This document shows positions 35,296 through 45,927 of a stretch of 64,000 nucleotides of DNA, one piece after another (positions within the stretch are counted from its first letter, which is position 1; every line of letters begins with the position of its first letter). The notes under the pieces were generated by a model. The model had not been told where the DNA came from, made no database searches, and saw only the letters and a program-made list of their open reading frames with translations. Position numbers and translations under genes: made by a program. The stretch covers positions 149,452 through 213,451 of the forward strand of contig PDRZ01000015.1 of assembly GCA_002747035.1 (NCBI GenBank). The letters are read 5' to 3'. The stretch is from Rhodobacterales bacterium. GTDB taxonomy: Bacteria; Pseudomonadota; Alphaproteobacteria; Rhodobacterales; Rhodobacteraceae.

Positions 35296-36179
35296 CAGGT
35301 CAGCGCCAACCGCGCGGCGAGCCAGCTGCAAAGCAGGGTCAGCATATCATAGGGCACCCAGATCGCCCGGGCGGTTGTGTCGTCCATGCCAAAGGGAAGC
35401 TGCCACAGCGCAAGCCCGAAATTGTGATCTGCTGGTGCGGTGATCAGCAGGGCGGACACGTTGAAGGCAAGGTGCAGTGCCAGCGCAGGACCAAGGTTGC
35501 CCGCGCGGGCCGTCAGGTCCGCAGCCGCAAGGCCAAAGAGAAAGGCGGTGAGGACATAGAGGGGCGCGTTCTCACCCGCGGTCTGTGGATCGAAATGCAG
35601 CAGGGCGAACAGGGCCGAGGGCAGGAACAGCCAAAGCGCGGGGTGGGGCGACAGGGCGGCAAGCTGACTTTGCAGATAGCCGCGAAAGATCAGCTCTTCG
35701 GCGGTGATCTGCACCAGGATCAACAGCAGCGCGAGCGGCAGAAGGGCGAGCCAGCGCATGGCGGGCAGGTTGGTCGTGGTGGCCATGGCACCCGGTTGGG
35801 GCAGAAGCCACAGCAGTATGCCCAGGGCAAGCAGGGCCACGGTCACACGTGTGAACGCGGCCAGCGTCCGCCGGAACGGTCCCATCAGCGTAGCAAGTTG
35901 CCGTTGGTGCAAGTTGTGCAGGACAAGAGCGAGCGCAGCGATCAGCAGGGCAAACGAGGCCAGCAGCGCCAACATACCTCGCGGGGTTGAGCCGTGGTCA
36001 ATCTCGTGAGCCAGCTGTGGCCATTCGGTTTGGGTCACCAGTTCGGCCAGAAGGTTGAAATAGGCAAAGCCGAAGGCAAGGTAGAGCGCCACCAGCAACA
36101 CGACACCGAAAGCCAACCGCCAGGGTTCGGATGCGGCGCGGGCCGGGGCAACGAGGGTTTCATGGGCGGCATAACTCAT
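35295..36179 (-). CDS. CPBP family intramembrane metalloprotease (second)
   Basis: Membrane protein of 294 aa, paralogous to its downstream neighbour. The motifs ITAEELIFRGYLQSQ, FALLHF and ALALHLAFN carry the conserved glutamates, arginine and histidines. ATG at 36179 (MSYAAHETLV) is chosen for protein quality; GGAGG lies 13 bases upstream, a little far. A 115-bp palindromic repeat begins about 90 bases upstream of the start. Confidence 0.8.
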   Translation of the reverse strand: MSYAAHETLVAPARAASEPWRLAFGVVLLVALYLAFGFAYFNLLAELVTQTEWPQLAHEIDHGSTPRGMLALLASFALLIAALALVLHNLHQRQLATLMGPFRRTLAAFTRVTVALLALGILLWLLPQPGAMATTTNLPAMRWLALLPLALLLILVQITAEELIFRGYLQSQLAALSPHPALWLFLPSALFALLHFDPQTAGENAPLYVLTAFLFGLAAADLTARAGNLGPALALHLAFNVSALLITAPADHNFGLALWQLPFGMDDTTARAIWVPYDMLTLLCSWLAARLALT

Positions 36180-36271
36180 GGCAACTGCATAGCCTCCTTG
36201 CGCCCTTACCGCCAGATACGACGGTGCGCGAGTTTCAAGACTGTTGCCTTCCGGCGCGCATGATTTGTAGC

Positions 36272-36386
36272 CAAAGCGTTTCCAGTTACTGTTGGAGCAC
36301 AGCAAGAGTTGAAAACGCCCACATCCCTACTGTGTTGCGCGGCGTTTCCACATCACGCTGAGCCAACGTCATGCGGAAACGCTTTG
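36272..36386. repeat. GTTTCC-family palindromic repeat, long copy 2
   Basis: A 115-bp element from CAAAGCGTTTCCAGTTA to ATGCGGAAACGCTTTG. It aligns along its whole length with the reverse complement of the copy at 27162, including the shared core AACGCCCACATCC. It lies between the divergent CPBP gene and ilvD. Confidence 0.8.
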
Positions 36387-36501
36387 ATAATCGTGTCTGC
36401 GTGAGGCATGGAAGTCAGCGCGAGGGTTTGCGGCCCCTTGTGCCTGCGTCGACCCTTGTTTATGCCGTTTCCTGAGATTTTAGGAGAGGTCCATCAATCC
36501 C

Positions 36502-38259
36502 ATGACCAAATTCGACAAGAGCAACTTGCCCAGCCGCCACGTGACCGAAGGCCCGGAACGCGCGCCTCACAGGTCCTATCTTTACGCCATGGGTATTTCT
36601 GACACTGAGATTCACCAGCCTCTCGTCGGGGTTGCGACTTGTTGGAACGAGGCCGCTCCCTGTAACATCGCGCTGAACCGTCAGGCGCAGTCGGTCAAGA
36701 TGGGTGTGAAAGAAGCCCACGGCACCCCGCGTGAGTTCACCACCATCACCGTGACCGACGGCATCGCCATGGGCCACGAGGGGATGCGGTCTTCGCTTGC
36801 CAGCCGCGAGGCGATTGCCGACACCGTTGAGTTGACCATGCGGGGCCATTGCTATGACGCCGTGGTCGGGCTTGCCGGGTGTGACAAATCGCTGCCCGGG
36901 ATGATGATGGCGATGGTCCGCCTGAACGTGCCTTCGGTCTTTATTTATGGTGGGTCGATCCTGCCCGGCAAAGCGCCTCAGGTGGATGAAATCCCGGAAG
37001 ATTTCCGCACCCGTGACCTGACTGTTCAGGACATGTTCGAAGCGGTGGGGCGTCACCAGAATGGCCAGATGTCGGATGCCGCATTGGATATTCTTGAACG
37101 CGTGGCCTGTCCGTCCTCGGGGGCCTGTGGTGGTCAGTTCACGGCCAACACCATGGCCTGTGTCTCCGAGGCCATCGGCCTTGCCCTGATGAATTCGTCC
37201 GGTGCGCCCGCGCCCTATGAAAGCCGCGACCAATATGGTGAAGCTTCGGGCCGTGCGGTCATGAACCTGATCGACAAGAACATCCGCGCCCGTGATGTTG
37301 TGACGCTGAAAAGCCTTGAGAACGCCGCGCGGGTTGTGGCCTGTACCGGCGGATCCACCAATGCCGGGCTGCACCTGCCCGCAATTGCCCACGAAGCAGG
37401 GATCGAATTCTTCCTCGAAGACGTGTGCGATATTTTCCGCGACACGCCCTATTTCGTCGATCTGAAGCCGGGCGGTCAATATGTTGCCAAGGATCTTTAC
37501 GAAGCCGGCGGGGTGCCGGTGGTGATGAAGGAATTGCGCAAGGCCGGGTTGATCCACGAGGATTGCATGACCGCCAGTGGCAGGAGCATGGGCGAAGAAC
37601 TTGACCTGATCACGCGCGAGGCCGATGGCCGCGTGATCTATCCCATCGAAACGCCGATTACCAAAACCGGCGGTGTTGTGGGGCTGAAAGGGAACCTGGC
37701 CCCCGAAGGTGCCATCGTCAAGGTCGCAGGTATCCCGTCGCAGCACCAGCGGTTCGTCGGCCCGGCGCGCGTCTTTGAATGCGAAGAGGACGCGTTCGAA
37801 GCGGTCAAGGCCCGTCAATACGAAGAGGGTGAGGTGATCGTCATCCGCAACGAGGGCCCCGCGGGCGGGCCGGGAATGCGCGAGATGCTGGCCACCACCG
37901 CCGCCCTGTCCGGGCAGGGTATGGGCAAGAAGGTTGCGTTGATCACCGATGGCCGGTTCAGCGGCGCAACCCGCGGGTTCTGTGTCGGCCACGTTGGTCC
38001 CGAGGCCGCGCATTGCGGCCCCATCGCGCTGGTGCGCAATGGCGATGTGATCACCATCGACGCCATTACCGGCGAAATCAGCGTGGCGCTGAGCGATGCC
38101 GAGCTTGAGGCCCGCAAAGCCGATTGGAAAGGACCGCGCGATACCATCTATGCCAGCGGGGCGCTGTGGAAATACGCACAGCAGGTGGGCGCGACCTACA
38201 AGGGTGCGGTCACACACCCCGGCGGCAAGGCGGAAAAGCATGTCTATATGGACCTGTGA
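36502..38259 (+). CDS. ilvD: Dihydroxy-acid dehydratase IlvD
   Basis: Iron-sulfur dehydratase (585 aa) of branched-chain amino acid synthesis, making 2-oxoisovalerate and 2-oxo-3-methylvalerate. Cluster cysteines are in [25 protein letters not shown] and [17 protein letters not shown]; the C-terminal [19 protein letters not shown] is conserved. The length is within the family range (555-615 aa). TAGGAGAGG lies upstream of the ATG. It is followed by a strong hairpin, so it is probably transcribed alone. Confidence 0.96.
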   Translation: MTKFDKSNLPSRHVTEGPERAPHRSYLYAMGISDTEIHQPLVGVATCWNEAAPCNIALNRQAQSVKMGVKEAHGTPREFTTITVTDGIAMGHEGMRSSLASREAIADTVELTMRGHCYDAVVGLAGCDKSLPGMMMAMVRLNVPSVFIYGGSILPGKAPQVDEIPEDFRTRDLTVQDMFEAVGRHQNGQMSDAALDILERVACPSSGACGGQFTANTMACVSEAIGLALMNSSGAPAPYESRDQYGEASGRAVMNLIDKNIRARDVVTLKSLENAARVVACTGGSTNAGLHLPAIAHEAGIEFFLEDVCDIFRDTPYFVDLKPGGQYVAKDLYEAGGVPVVMKELRKAGLIHEDCMTASGRSMGEELDLITREADGRVIYPIETPITKTGGVVGLKGNLAPEGAIVKVAGIPSQHQRFVGPARVFECEEDAFEAVKARQYEEGEVIVIRNEGPAGGPGMREMLATTAALSGQGMGKKVALITDGRFSGATRGFCVGHVGPEAAHCGPIALVRNGDVITIDAITGEISVALSDAELEARKADWKGPRDTIYASGALWKYAQQVGATYKGAVTHPGGKAEKHVYMDL

Positions 38260-38268
38260 TCCAGCGAG

Positions 38269-38296
38269 CGGCGCGCGAACCCTGTTTCGCGCGCCG
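38269..38296 (+). terminator. Hairpin after ilvD
   Basis: CGGCGCGCGAA (38269-38279) pairs perfectly with TTCGCGCGCCG (38286-38296) across a 6-base loop, ten bases after the ilvD stop. Only a short TT follows, so it may act as a weak terminator or a 3'-end stabiliser. Confidence 0.55.
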
Positions 38297-38302
38297 TTGC
38301 GT

Positions 38303-39106
38303 ATGAGTGTTCTGGGGCTGGTTTTGCCCCTGGCCGGGTGCCTTGGAGACGGCACCGGGAAGGGCGTGAATTTTTTAAGCGCCATGGTGCCGCTGGACAA
38401 CCCCGAAGCCCGTCAGGCCCGCAAAGCGCCCAGGGTGAAACCAACCGCGAAGGCATCCAGATTAAGGACTCTGGCTAAACCGGGGGCCAAATCGGGGGCC
38501 AAACCGGGGAAAGTGCTGACCGAACTGTCGCTCGCCAAGGGCCGTGTCGTGGTCAAAGGGCCGCGAGGGTATTGCATTGACGGAGGGTCGGTGGAGCAAC
38601 GCAATTCTGGTGGCTTTGCCTTGTTGGGCAGTTGCGAAATCCTGACTTCTGGGAAAAGCGGTGCGTCGGTTGAACCGGCGGTCATGACGGTTCAGGTTCA
38701 GCCGCGCGGATTGCAGCGCAACCTGCCTGATGCCGCAACGCTGGCCGGGGTGCTGGCGTCCGATAAGGTGCTGGCGCGCGAAGACGGGGACGGAATCACC
38801 GTTGTGCATCTTGAGGGTGGCGAAGATCACGGGGTCGCCGTGGGGGATCCGAAATACTGGCGTGCGACGATTATGATCAACGGACACCCTGTGGGGCTGG
38901 CGGTTTATGGCCCCAAGGGCAGTCCGGTCGCCGGACGCCATGGGCGCGGCCTGATCCTTGGGCTTGCCGAAACCCTGCGGGCCGCGAGCCCGGAAAACCC
39001 GGTGCCACAAGCGCGTAATGCCGCAGTTGAAAAACCGGTGAAATCCGGCCGGACGGCGGCGCAAAAGGGCGGTTTGAAAAAACTGTTTCCAAAAATCTTT
39101 CAATGA
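38303..39106 (+). CDS. Uncharacterised lipoprotein
   Basis: About 267 aa with a lipoprotein signal (MSVLGLVLPLAGC, lipobox LAGC). A basic segment rich in Lys/Ala (KAPRVKPTAKASR onward, including KPGAKSGAKPGK) comes next, then a globular part with GPRGYCIDGGSVEQR and GSCEILTSG whose cysteines may pair. The basic C-terminal tail ends KKLFPKIFQ. ATG at 38303 is preferred because an alternative ATG at 38240 lies inside ilvD and would place the ilvD hairpin within the gene. The ribosome-binding site is poor. I do not recognise a functional family. Confidence 0.6.
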   Translation: MSVLGLVLPLAGCLGDGTGKGVNFLSAMVPLDNPEARQARKAPRVKPTAKASRLRTLAKPGAKSGAKPGKVLTELSLAKGRVVVKGPRGYCIDGGSVEQRNSGGFALLGSCEILTSGKSGASVEPAVMTVQVQPRGLQRNLPDAATLAGVLASDKVLAREDGDGITVVHLEGGEDHGVAVGDPKYWRATIMINGHPVGLAVYGPKGSPVAGRHGRGLILGLAETLRAASPENPVPQARNAAVEKPVKSGRTAAQKGGLKKLFPKIFQ

Positions 39107-39219
39107 AGCCTTTTCGTTAACATTGTTTCCGGTAAAACTGTGCCTAGGGAAATCAACGCATTGGGTGGTCCGGGTTTGACCGGTCGCCAGATGTTTCAGG
39201 CACCGGGCGGCGAAACCGA

Positions 39220-39993
39220 ATGGCAAGACTTGGCAGCAGGCAATTCAGGAAACTGATCCATCGTGCAACGGTACGACGGTGGGCGCGTGCGGCACGCGAG
39301 GCGGGGGAAACCGATATCGGCACCCTGCGCGCGCAACGCAGCCGCGCGCGGCAGTTGCGCGTGCATCTGGATACGCTCATCCACAAGGCGGAAAGCCGGT
39401 TGGCCCTGCCCATGATCGGGTCGACCGCTTTCCCGAAGCCGTTCGATGCGGACTGGGCCTGGAGACCCGAATTGTGGCGCGGGCCTTTGCCGGTGCCAGG
39501 GATGAGTTCGGTCGAAAACAAAAGCATGTTGGGCAACGAGGTTACGCTGTTCCATGACTGTAACAGGTCCGAGCTGACCCTGCGCCAGTTGCGCAACCGG
39601 CGCGAAGCGGATTTGGCTCCGTTCGGGCTGCGCCTTGACGTTTTCAATTTCGACGGATCCTATCTTTCGCTGGTTGTGGACCTGCCTGAAGATTCGGTTC
39701 GTGGATTGAGGCGCAAACATCTTGTGCGGCTGGATACGATCGTGGAAATGGAAAAGCCGCTGGAAATTTTCGCCCGGCTCAACATCAAACACGGGCCGAA
39801 CACGGAAACCATCGTGCGCGAACTGCCGCTTGGGTCCGAAACGGTGATGGTGGAATTCGATCTGGCCTATGCCAAGCTGAATGAAAAGCGGCTGGAAAAG
39901 ATGTGGCTGGACCTGATTTTCGAAGGGCCGGAGATGAACCAGGTCACATTGCGGGACCTGACGTTCAGCCGCCGCCCACGGGCGGAACTTTGA
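39220..39993 (+). CDS. Conserved hypothetical protein (DUF6478-like)
   Basis: 257 aa, no signal peptide or membrane segment. The N-terminus is strongly basic and helical (RKLIHRATVRRWARAAREA, then RAQRSRARQLRVHLDTLIHK). The C-terminal half looks like a beta-rich domain (DVFNFDGSYLSLVVDLPED, EMEKPLEIFARLNIKHGPNT). It resembles Rhodobacterales proteins I recall as DUF6478; that name is from memory. It is followed after 13 bases by a small gene and the two probably share a transcript and a function. Confidence 0.6.
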   Translation: MARLGSRQFRKLIHRATVRRWARAAREAGETDIGTLRAQRSRARQLRVHLDTLIHKAESRLALPMIGSTAFPKPFDADWAWRPELWRGPLPVPGMSSVENKSMLGNEVTLFHDCNRSELTLRQLRNRREADLAPFGLRLDVFNFDGSYLSLVVDLPEDSVRGLRRKHLVRLDTIVEMEKPLEIFARLNIKHGPNTETIVRELPLGSETVMVEFDLAYAKLNEKRLEKMWLDLIFEGPEMNQVTLRDLTFSRRPRAEL

Positions 39994-40006
39994 AGGTGAA
40001 AACGCG

Positions 40007-40390
40007 ATGGGAAGCGGGATGAGCGAGCTGAAACTGATCAAAACACGATTGAAGGAAGGCGTTTGGGAAGGCGTCTTGCTGCCCGGCGGTGAACAGGACG
40101 CGCCCGAGGTGGTTGTCACGCTAGAGGGGCAAACGATCGGTGGCGTTGACCTCGTGGCACGCGAAGAGGGGGGCTGGCTGTTGCGTGTGCCGGTGCCCGC
40201 ATCCGCCATTGCAGATGGGATACAGACCTTCCTGATCCGTGAAAAGGGTGAGGCAGAGGTGCTGGAGAGCTTTTCGATTCTGGCGGGTGAAGCACTGGGC
40301 GATGATATTCGGGCCGAAATCGACTTGCTGCGCGCCGAGCTCGACATGTTGAAACGGGCCTTCCGGCGGCACTGTATCGAAACGATGTAA
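40007..40390 (+). CDS. Conserved hypothetical protein linked to the DUF6478-like gene
   Basis: 127 aa with a predicted beta-rich N-terminal part (KLIKTRLKEGVWEGVLLPGG) and a C-terminal helix (DDIRAEIDLLRAELDMLKRA) with coiled-coil character. GAAGGTG lies nine bases before the ATG at 40007; a second ATG at 40019 is possible. Closely spaced after the 39220 gene. I recognise no function. Confidence 0.55.
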   Translation: MGSGMSELKLIKTRLKEGVWEGVLLPGGEQDAPEVVVTLEGQTIGGVDLVAREEGGWLLRVPVPASAIADGIQTFLIREKGEAEVLESFSILAGEALGDDIRAEIDLLRAELDMLKRAFRRHCIETM

Positions 40391-40465
40391 GGGGTGCGTT
40401 CCCGGCAACCCCTGGGCCGAGCCCGGTTGCACCAGCATCGATATCCTGAACGGCTGGACGGTGGC

Positions 40466-40539
40466 GCGCCGACGCCCCGCGTCGGCGCTTGGCCCAACGG
40501 GAAGAAACCTGCCCCTGGCAGGTTGATGACGGGCGGGAG
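40466..40539 (+). repeat. Two-hairpin intergenic element, copy B
   Basis: Hairpin 1 is GCGCCGACGC/GCGTCGGCGC (40466-40475 with 40479-40488). The box GGCCCAACGG follows at 40491-40500. Hairpin 2 is AACCTGCC/GGCAGGTT (40506-40513 with 40517-40524), and GGGCGGGAG ends the element at 40531-40539. Same order and orientation as copies A and C, while the stem sequences differ. Confidence 0.75.
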
Positions 40540-40600
40540 CGCCTGATTGTTGGTCCTTTTGTTTTATCTGGGTCACTGTCATCGAAGGCTTTTCTCTGTC

Positions 40601-40645
40601 TTGACCTTCGTTTTATATTTCAATACTTCATGAATAATGGAAATA
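40601..40645 (+). promoter_or_regulatory. Putative arsR promoter with overlapping operator
   Basis: TTGACC (40601-40606) is a candidate -35, with TACTTC 17 bases on. An imperfect dyad TATTTC (40616-40621) / GAAATA (40640-40645) brackets CAATACTTCATGAATAATG. ArsR repressors usually bind such AT-rich dyads over their own promoter. The dyad overlaps the first codons of arsR, so the leader would be extremely short. Confidence 0.4.
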
Positions 40646-40969
40646 ACTAATGCCCTCAACGCCTTTGCCGCCCTGGCACAGCCTACCCGGCTTGATGCCT
40701 TTCGCCTGTTGGTCAAACACGGTGGCGACGGGCTGTCTGCGGGTGAATTGGCCGAGGCGCTGGATGTGCGGATGAACACCCTGTCGGCCAACCTGTCCGT
40801 GCTGCTGAACGCCCGGCTTGTGCGCAATCAACGCGAAGGCCGCAGCATCCGCTACTTCGCCGATATGGAGGGGGTGCGAGACCTGTTGTCTTTCCTGCTG
40901 GAGGATTGCTGTCGCGGGCGTCGCGATCTGTGCCAGCCGGTGATTGATGCCATTGCATGTGAGTGTTGA
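40637..40969 (+). CDS. arsR: ArsR-type arsenite-responsive repressor
   Basis: Winged-helix repressor of 110 aa. The N-terminal ALAQPTRLDAFRLLVKHG and recognition-helix region VRMNTLSANLSVLLNARLV are typical of ArsR/SmtB. The C-terminal end carries DCCRGRRDLC and ACEC: a vicinal CC plus a third cysteine, an arsenite-binding arrangement resembling that of Acidithiobacillus ArsR rather than the CVC site of the E. coli protein. It is followed by arsH, consistent with control of a small arsenic unit. Confidence 0.85.
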   Translation: MEITNALNAFAALAQPTRLDAFRLLVKHGGDGLSAGELAEALDVRMNTLSANLSVLLNARLVRNQREGRSIRYFADMEGVRDLLSFLLEDCCRGRRDLCQPVIDAIACEC

Positions 40970-40993
40970 CCCGCTGAAAGGGAGCCTGTTTTT

Positions 40994-41065
40994 ATGACCT
41001 GCGGTCTCAAATCCGTTCTTGCAATCAGCAAGGCTCCTTCCGCCCGAACACTGTATGATCACTGA
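40994..41065 (+). CDS. Possible 23-aa peptide between arsR and arsH
   Basis: ATG at 40994 follows GGGAG at nine bases and encodes MTCGLKSVLAISKAPSARTL-YDH, ending in TGA at 41063. It lies in the arsR-arsH spacer where an arsenic transporter or reductase gene would often be, so it may be a genuine small protein or a remnant. No family is recognised. Confidence 0.3.
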   Translation: MTCGLKSVLAISKAPSARTLYDH

Positions 41066-41152
41066 TTGGGACAAGCCTGATCCTTCCCCTCTCTGGCCCC
41101 CGCACTGCGTGGGGCGAAATCCACGAAACCGTCAAGACACAGGAGACTCCAC

Positions 41153-41869
41153 GTGAGCGATACCCCCAACCTGAACGATGCCAGGTTCCGCGAAATCGAC
41201 CATGACGCGCTGTTTAATGCGCCTCGTCCGGGCCATGCCCCGCGTATCCTTTTGCTCCACGGGTCCCTGCGCGCCCGGTCGTTTAGCCGCCTGACCAATG
41301 AAGAGGCCGCGAGAATCCTGCAAAGGCTGGGCGCTGAAACCCGGGTGTTCGATCCGGCGGGCTTGCCGTTGGTCGACGACCCGACCGGCGGCGACATGTC
41401 CAAGGTTGAAGAGCTGCACGATCTGGTCAACTGGTCCGAAGGCATGGTGTGGTGTTCGCCCGAACGCCACGGGGCGATGACCGGGGTCATGAAAACCCAG
41501 ATCGACTGGATCCCGTTATCCATGGGCGCGGTGCGCCCGACCCAGGGTAAAACGCTGGCCGTGATGCAGGTTTCGGGTGGATCACAGAGTTTCAACGCAG
41601 TGAACCAGATGCGGATTCTGGGCCGCTGGATGCGGATGATCACAATCCCCAATCAATCTTCGGTGGCCAAGGCCTTTCTTGAATTTGACGACGACGACCG
41701 GATGAAACCCAGCGGGTTTTACAATCGCATCGTGGATGTGATGGAGGAACTGGTGAAGTTCACCCTGCTGACCCGTGGCGTGTCCGATTACCTTGTTGAC
41801 CGCTATTCCGAGCGCGAAGAGACCGGGGCCGACCTGATCGACCGGGTCAATTCCAAACGCGCGGGATAA
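41153..41869 (+). CDS. arsH: ArsH, NADPH-dependent FMN reductase of arsenic resistance
   Basis: Flavoprotein (238 aa) that oxidises trivalent organoarsenicals in known cases. It has the FMN site [16 protein letters not shown] near residue 32, [20 protein letters not shown], and [20 protein letters not shown]. The GTG start at 41153 follows CAGGAG. The length matches family members (about 230-250 aa). No arsB, acr3 or arsC is visible nearby, so the unit looks reduced to regulator plus ArsH. Confidence 0.92.
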   Translation: MSDTPNLNDARFREIDHDALFNAPRPGHAPRILLLHGSLRARSFSRLTNEEAARILQRLGAETRVFDPAGLPLVDDPTGGDMSKVEELHDLVNWSEGMVWCSPERHGAMTGVMKTQIDWIPLSMGAVRPTQGKTLAVMQVSGGSQSFNAVNQMRILGRWMRMITIPNQSSVAKAFLEFDDDDRMKPSGFYNRIVDVMEELVKFTLLTRGVSDYLVDRYSEREETGADLIDRVNSKRAG

Positions 41870-42039
41870 AGCAAACAGATACGGGCCCGCCCGCCCCCGG
41901 CTGGCGGAAAACAACCGGTCGATCATCCGCGCCACGGTTGCGCTGTTCGCGGCCACGCCCGAGGCAGCAAACCCGGCGGTGGTCATGGGCCACCCTACCG
42001 ATCAAGGTATGAATATCCCGTTGCCGGATGCGCAACCAC

Positions 42040-42111
42040 GCGCGGCCCCGCCGCGCGCCCGGCCCAACAGGAATATCCGCATCTTTGATGCGGGGTTTCC
42101 TGGCGGGAGCC
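42040..42111 (+). repeat. Two-hairpin intergenic element, copy C
   Basis: Hairpin 1 is GCGCGGC/GCCGCGC (42040-42046 with 42050-42056), the box GGCCCAACAGG is at 42061-42071, hairpin 2 is CCGCATC/GATGCGG (42077-42083 with 42087-42093), and TGGCGGGAGCC closes it at 42101-42111. Confidence 0.75.
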
Positions 42112-42246
42112 CTCCCTCAGTTATGCCTGTCGGTGTCATGCCCACCTGAACCATGCCCCCCGGTGTCATCCCCCAAGGGGGATGTGCCGGGGACGTTGGG
42201 TCAAATCCCCCCCCTGACGCGGCGTAGGGGGTGACAGCGCAATAGG

Positions 42247-44313
<2,067 letters not shown>

Positions 44314-44333
44314 TCCAAAACAGGGCGTTTCGC

Positions 44334-44417
44334 GGTTCCATGGGAACCAGCGACCCGGCACCGAGCGAAGCTCGGTGCCCCCCGCCCGCCGCAGGCGTGG
44401 CACGGGCTTTGCCCGTG
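44334..44417. terminator. Three consecutive hairpins between convergent genes
   Basis: GGTTCC/GGAACC (44334-44339 with 44343-44348), GGCACCGAGC/GCTCGGTGCC (44357-44366 with 44370-44379) and CACGGGC/GCCCGTG (44401-44407 with 44411-44417). They sit between fadH and the convergent sulfotransferase gene. The last is followed by TCTTCC only, so any terminator role is bidirectional and weak in T-run. Confidence 0.5.
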
Positions 44418-44471
44418 TCTTCCACTCCTCACGATCTCACGCAGCAAGCTCTAGCATCAGGCCCTAAGACG

Positions 44472-45275
44472 TTACTTTTCGGCGCGCAAAAGTGCCTCTT
44501 TCGCGGCTTTCAACGCGCTATGCGACAGCCCCGCCCGATTGAGGTGCAGGAATTCGGCCCGTAAATCCGCGCTTTGACCTGCGTTTGCCCGTGGCACAGG
44601 GCGCAGCCTCTGGCGCAGCGAAGGCGCGATCTCGAACAGGTCGAGTATCGCCGCCGCGGGTCCTTCTGTCCGGCTGGTGTAATCTTCCATCAACACGATA
44701 TGCGAACGGTCCGCCTTGGCCCTGCGCGCCACGCTGTGCGCCTGTTCCACCAGAGAGGGCATATGCGCGAACCTCGCGCGGAACGCGTCCAGATCCTGGG
44801 TCAGTTGGATCGAGCGCAACAGATGCCCATGCACGCTGGCTAACCACCTGTCCTGATCCCGAAGTGTATGCAGGATTTCCACCCGGGCGTCTGGCCCAAA
44901 TCTGCGGCGCAATTCGGACACCACCACGCGCCCAAGCGGTTTGGCCGCGCGTTTGTAACTCGTCACCGGCTGCCCGCGCCAATCCAGATGGCCGGGCATG
45001 ACGCCTGAGAAGTTTTCCCGAGAGATCACGATATTGCCCGAAACCGGATCGGGCATCAGAGCCAGCGTCTGGCGGAAGGCGTGCCGAAAACGGTGCAGCC
45101 GCCACGGAAACGGGCGTTGGGCATAGATATGCGACAACCGCCCAGCTCCGTTAAAATCGCCAGCCCCGTAATAGTCGAACACCTCGGCCAGCTCTTTGTG
45201 ATTGCGGGCCAGGAAGTTTTGCAGCGAGGTTGTACCGGTCTTGTGAAACCCGATATGAGCGACGATGCGCACCAC
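44472..45275 (-). CDS. Sulfotransferase family protein
   Basis: 267 aa. The N-terminal 5'-phosphosulfate-binding loop HIGFHKTGTTSLQNFL (residues 7-22) is the family hallmark, and NIVISRENFSGVMPG resembles the 3'-phosphate region. The acceptor (sugar, lipid or small molecule) is unknown. It begins two bases after the rimM stop, at the place where trmD stands in the standard rpsP-rimM-trmD order, so it may be translated from the rimM message. Confidence 0.75.
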   Translation of the reverse strand: MVRIVAHIGFHKTGTTSLQNFLARNHKELAEVFDYYGAGDFNGAGRLSHIYAQRPFPWRLHRFRHAFRQTLALMPDPVSGNIVISRENFSGVMPGHLDWRGQPVTSYKRAAKPLGRVVVSELRRRFGPDARVEILHTLRDQDRWLASVHGHLLRSIQLTQDLDAFRARFAHMPSLVEQAHSVARRAKADRSHIVLMEDYTSRTEGPAAAILDLFEIAPSLRQRLRPVPRANAGQSADLRAEFLHLNRAGLSHSALKAAKEALLRAEK

Positions 45276-45277
45276 GA

Positions 45278-45781
45278 TCAGAAAAGCCCCTCGGGCGGGT
45301 CGGCCACAAGTCGGCCCGCGCCAAGGTCCACCGTGGGTACGGCGGCGAGCGTAAAGGGCAAGAGCACGGTGTTCTTCAACCCCGGTCCGTGGATTTCCAG
45401 CATATCGCCGGCACCATGGTTTTGAACCGATTTCACCCGGCCCAGAAGGGCGCCACCGGTGTCATAAACCTCAAGCCCCATCAGGTCGGCATGATAGTAT
45501 TCGTCATCGGGCAGCGACGGCAGGCGGTCCCGCGGCGCGAAAAGCCTGGTTCCGCGTAGTCCATCCGCCTGTTCCTTGGTTGCCACACCGGAAAGACGCG
45601 CGGCAAAGCCGTTCTTGATCTGACGGGTCAGGGTTACGTCAAAGTTGACCGCGCCATCTTCGGTGGTCAGCGGGGAATAATCGGCAATCGCCTCGGGATC
45701 GGCGGTGAAGCTTTTCAACCGCACCTCACCCCGCACCCCAAACGCGCCCGCAATGGCACCGACACAGATCAGATCAGACAT
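45278..45781 (-). CDS. rimM: Ribosome maturation factor RimM
   Basis: 167 aa. RimM binds S19 and helps 30S head maturation. The N-terminal domain shows [20 protein letters not shown] and the C-terminal PRC-barrel shows [20 protein letters not shown] and [19 protein letters not shown]. Length typical. It is separated from rpsP by bluB, which is unusual. Confidence 0.93.
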   Translation of the reverse strand: MSDLICVGAIAGAFGVRGEVRLKSFTADPEAIADYSPLTTEDGAVNFDVTLTRQIKNGFAARLSGVATKEQADGLRGTRLFAPRDRLPSLPDDEYYHADLMGLEVYDTGGALLGRVKSVQNHGAGDMLEIHGPGLKNTVLLPFTLAAVPTVDLGAGRLVADPPEGLF

Positions 45782-45927
45782 GAGGCCTCACTCATTTCCT
45801 TGCTCCACACCGGGGTAGCACCGCGCCTGATCTGTTTCAACCTGTGGGCTGGTCGTGGGTATGGTTGGACAGGGCAGAGCAGTATGGTCGCGACGTAATG
45901 AGTGTTCGGTTACCCTCCCCAGAGGGC

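Noticed and set aside
36460-38400. 646-codon open frame on the minus strand opposite ilvD
   Set aside because: Shadow of the highly conserved ilvD gene; no recognisable domain or start context.
41915-42146. Gene-like frame between arsH and fadH
   Set aside because: No start codon with a ribosome-binding site, no family similarity, and it runs straight through a hairpin repeat.
45840-45925. tRNA-like sequence between bluB and rimM (AGAGCAG...GTGTTCGGTTACC)
   Set aside because: The T-loop deviates from TTCRANY, the T-stem has a mismatch and no acceptor stem pairs, so no cloverleaf can be drawn.
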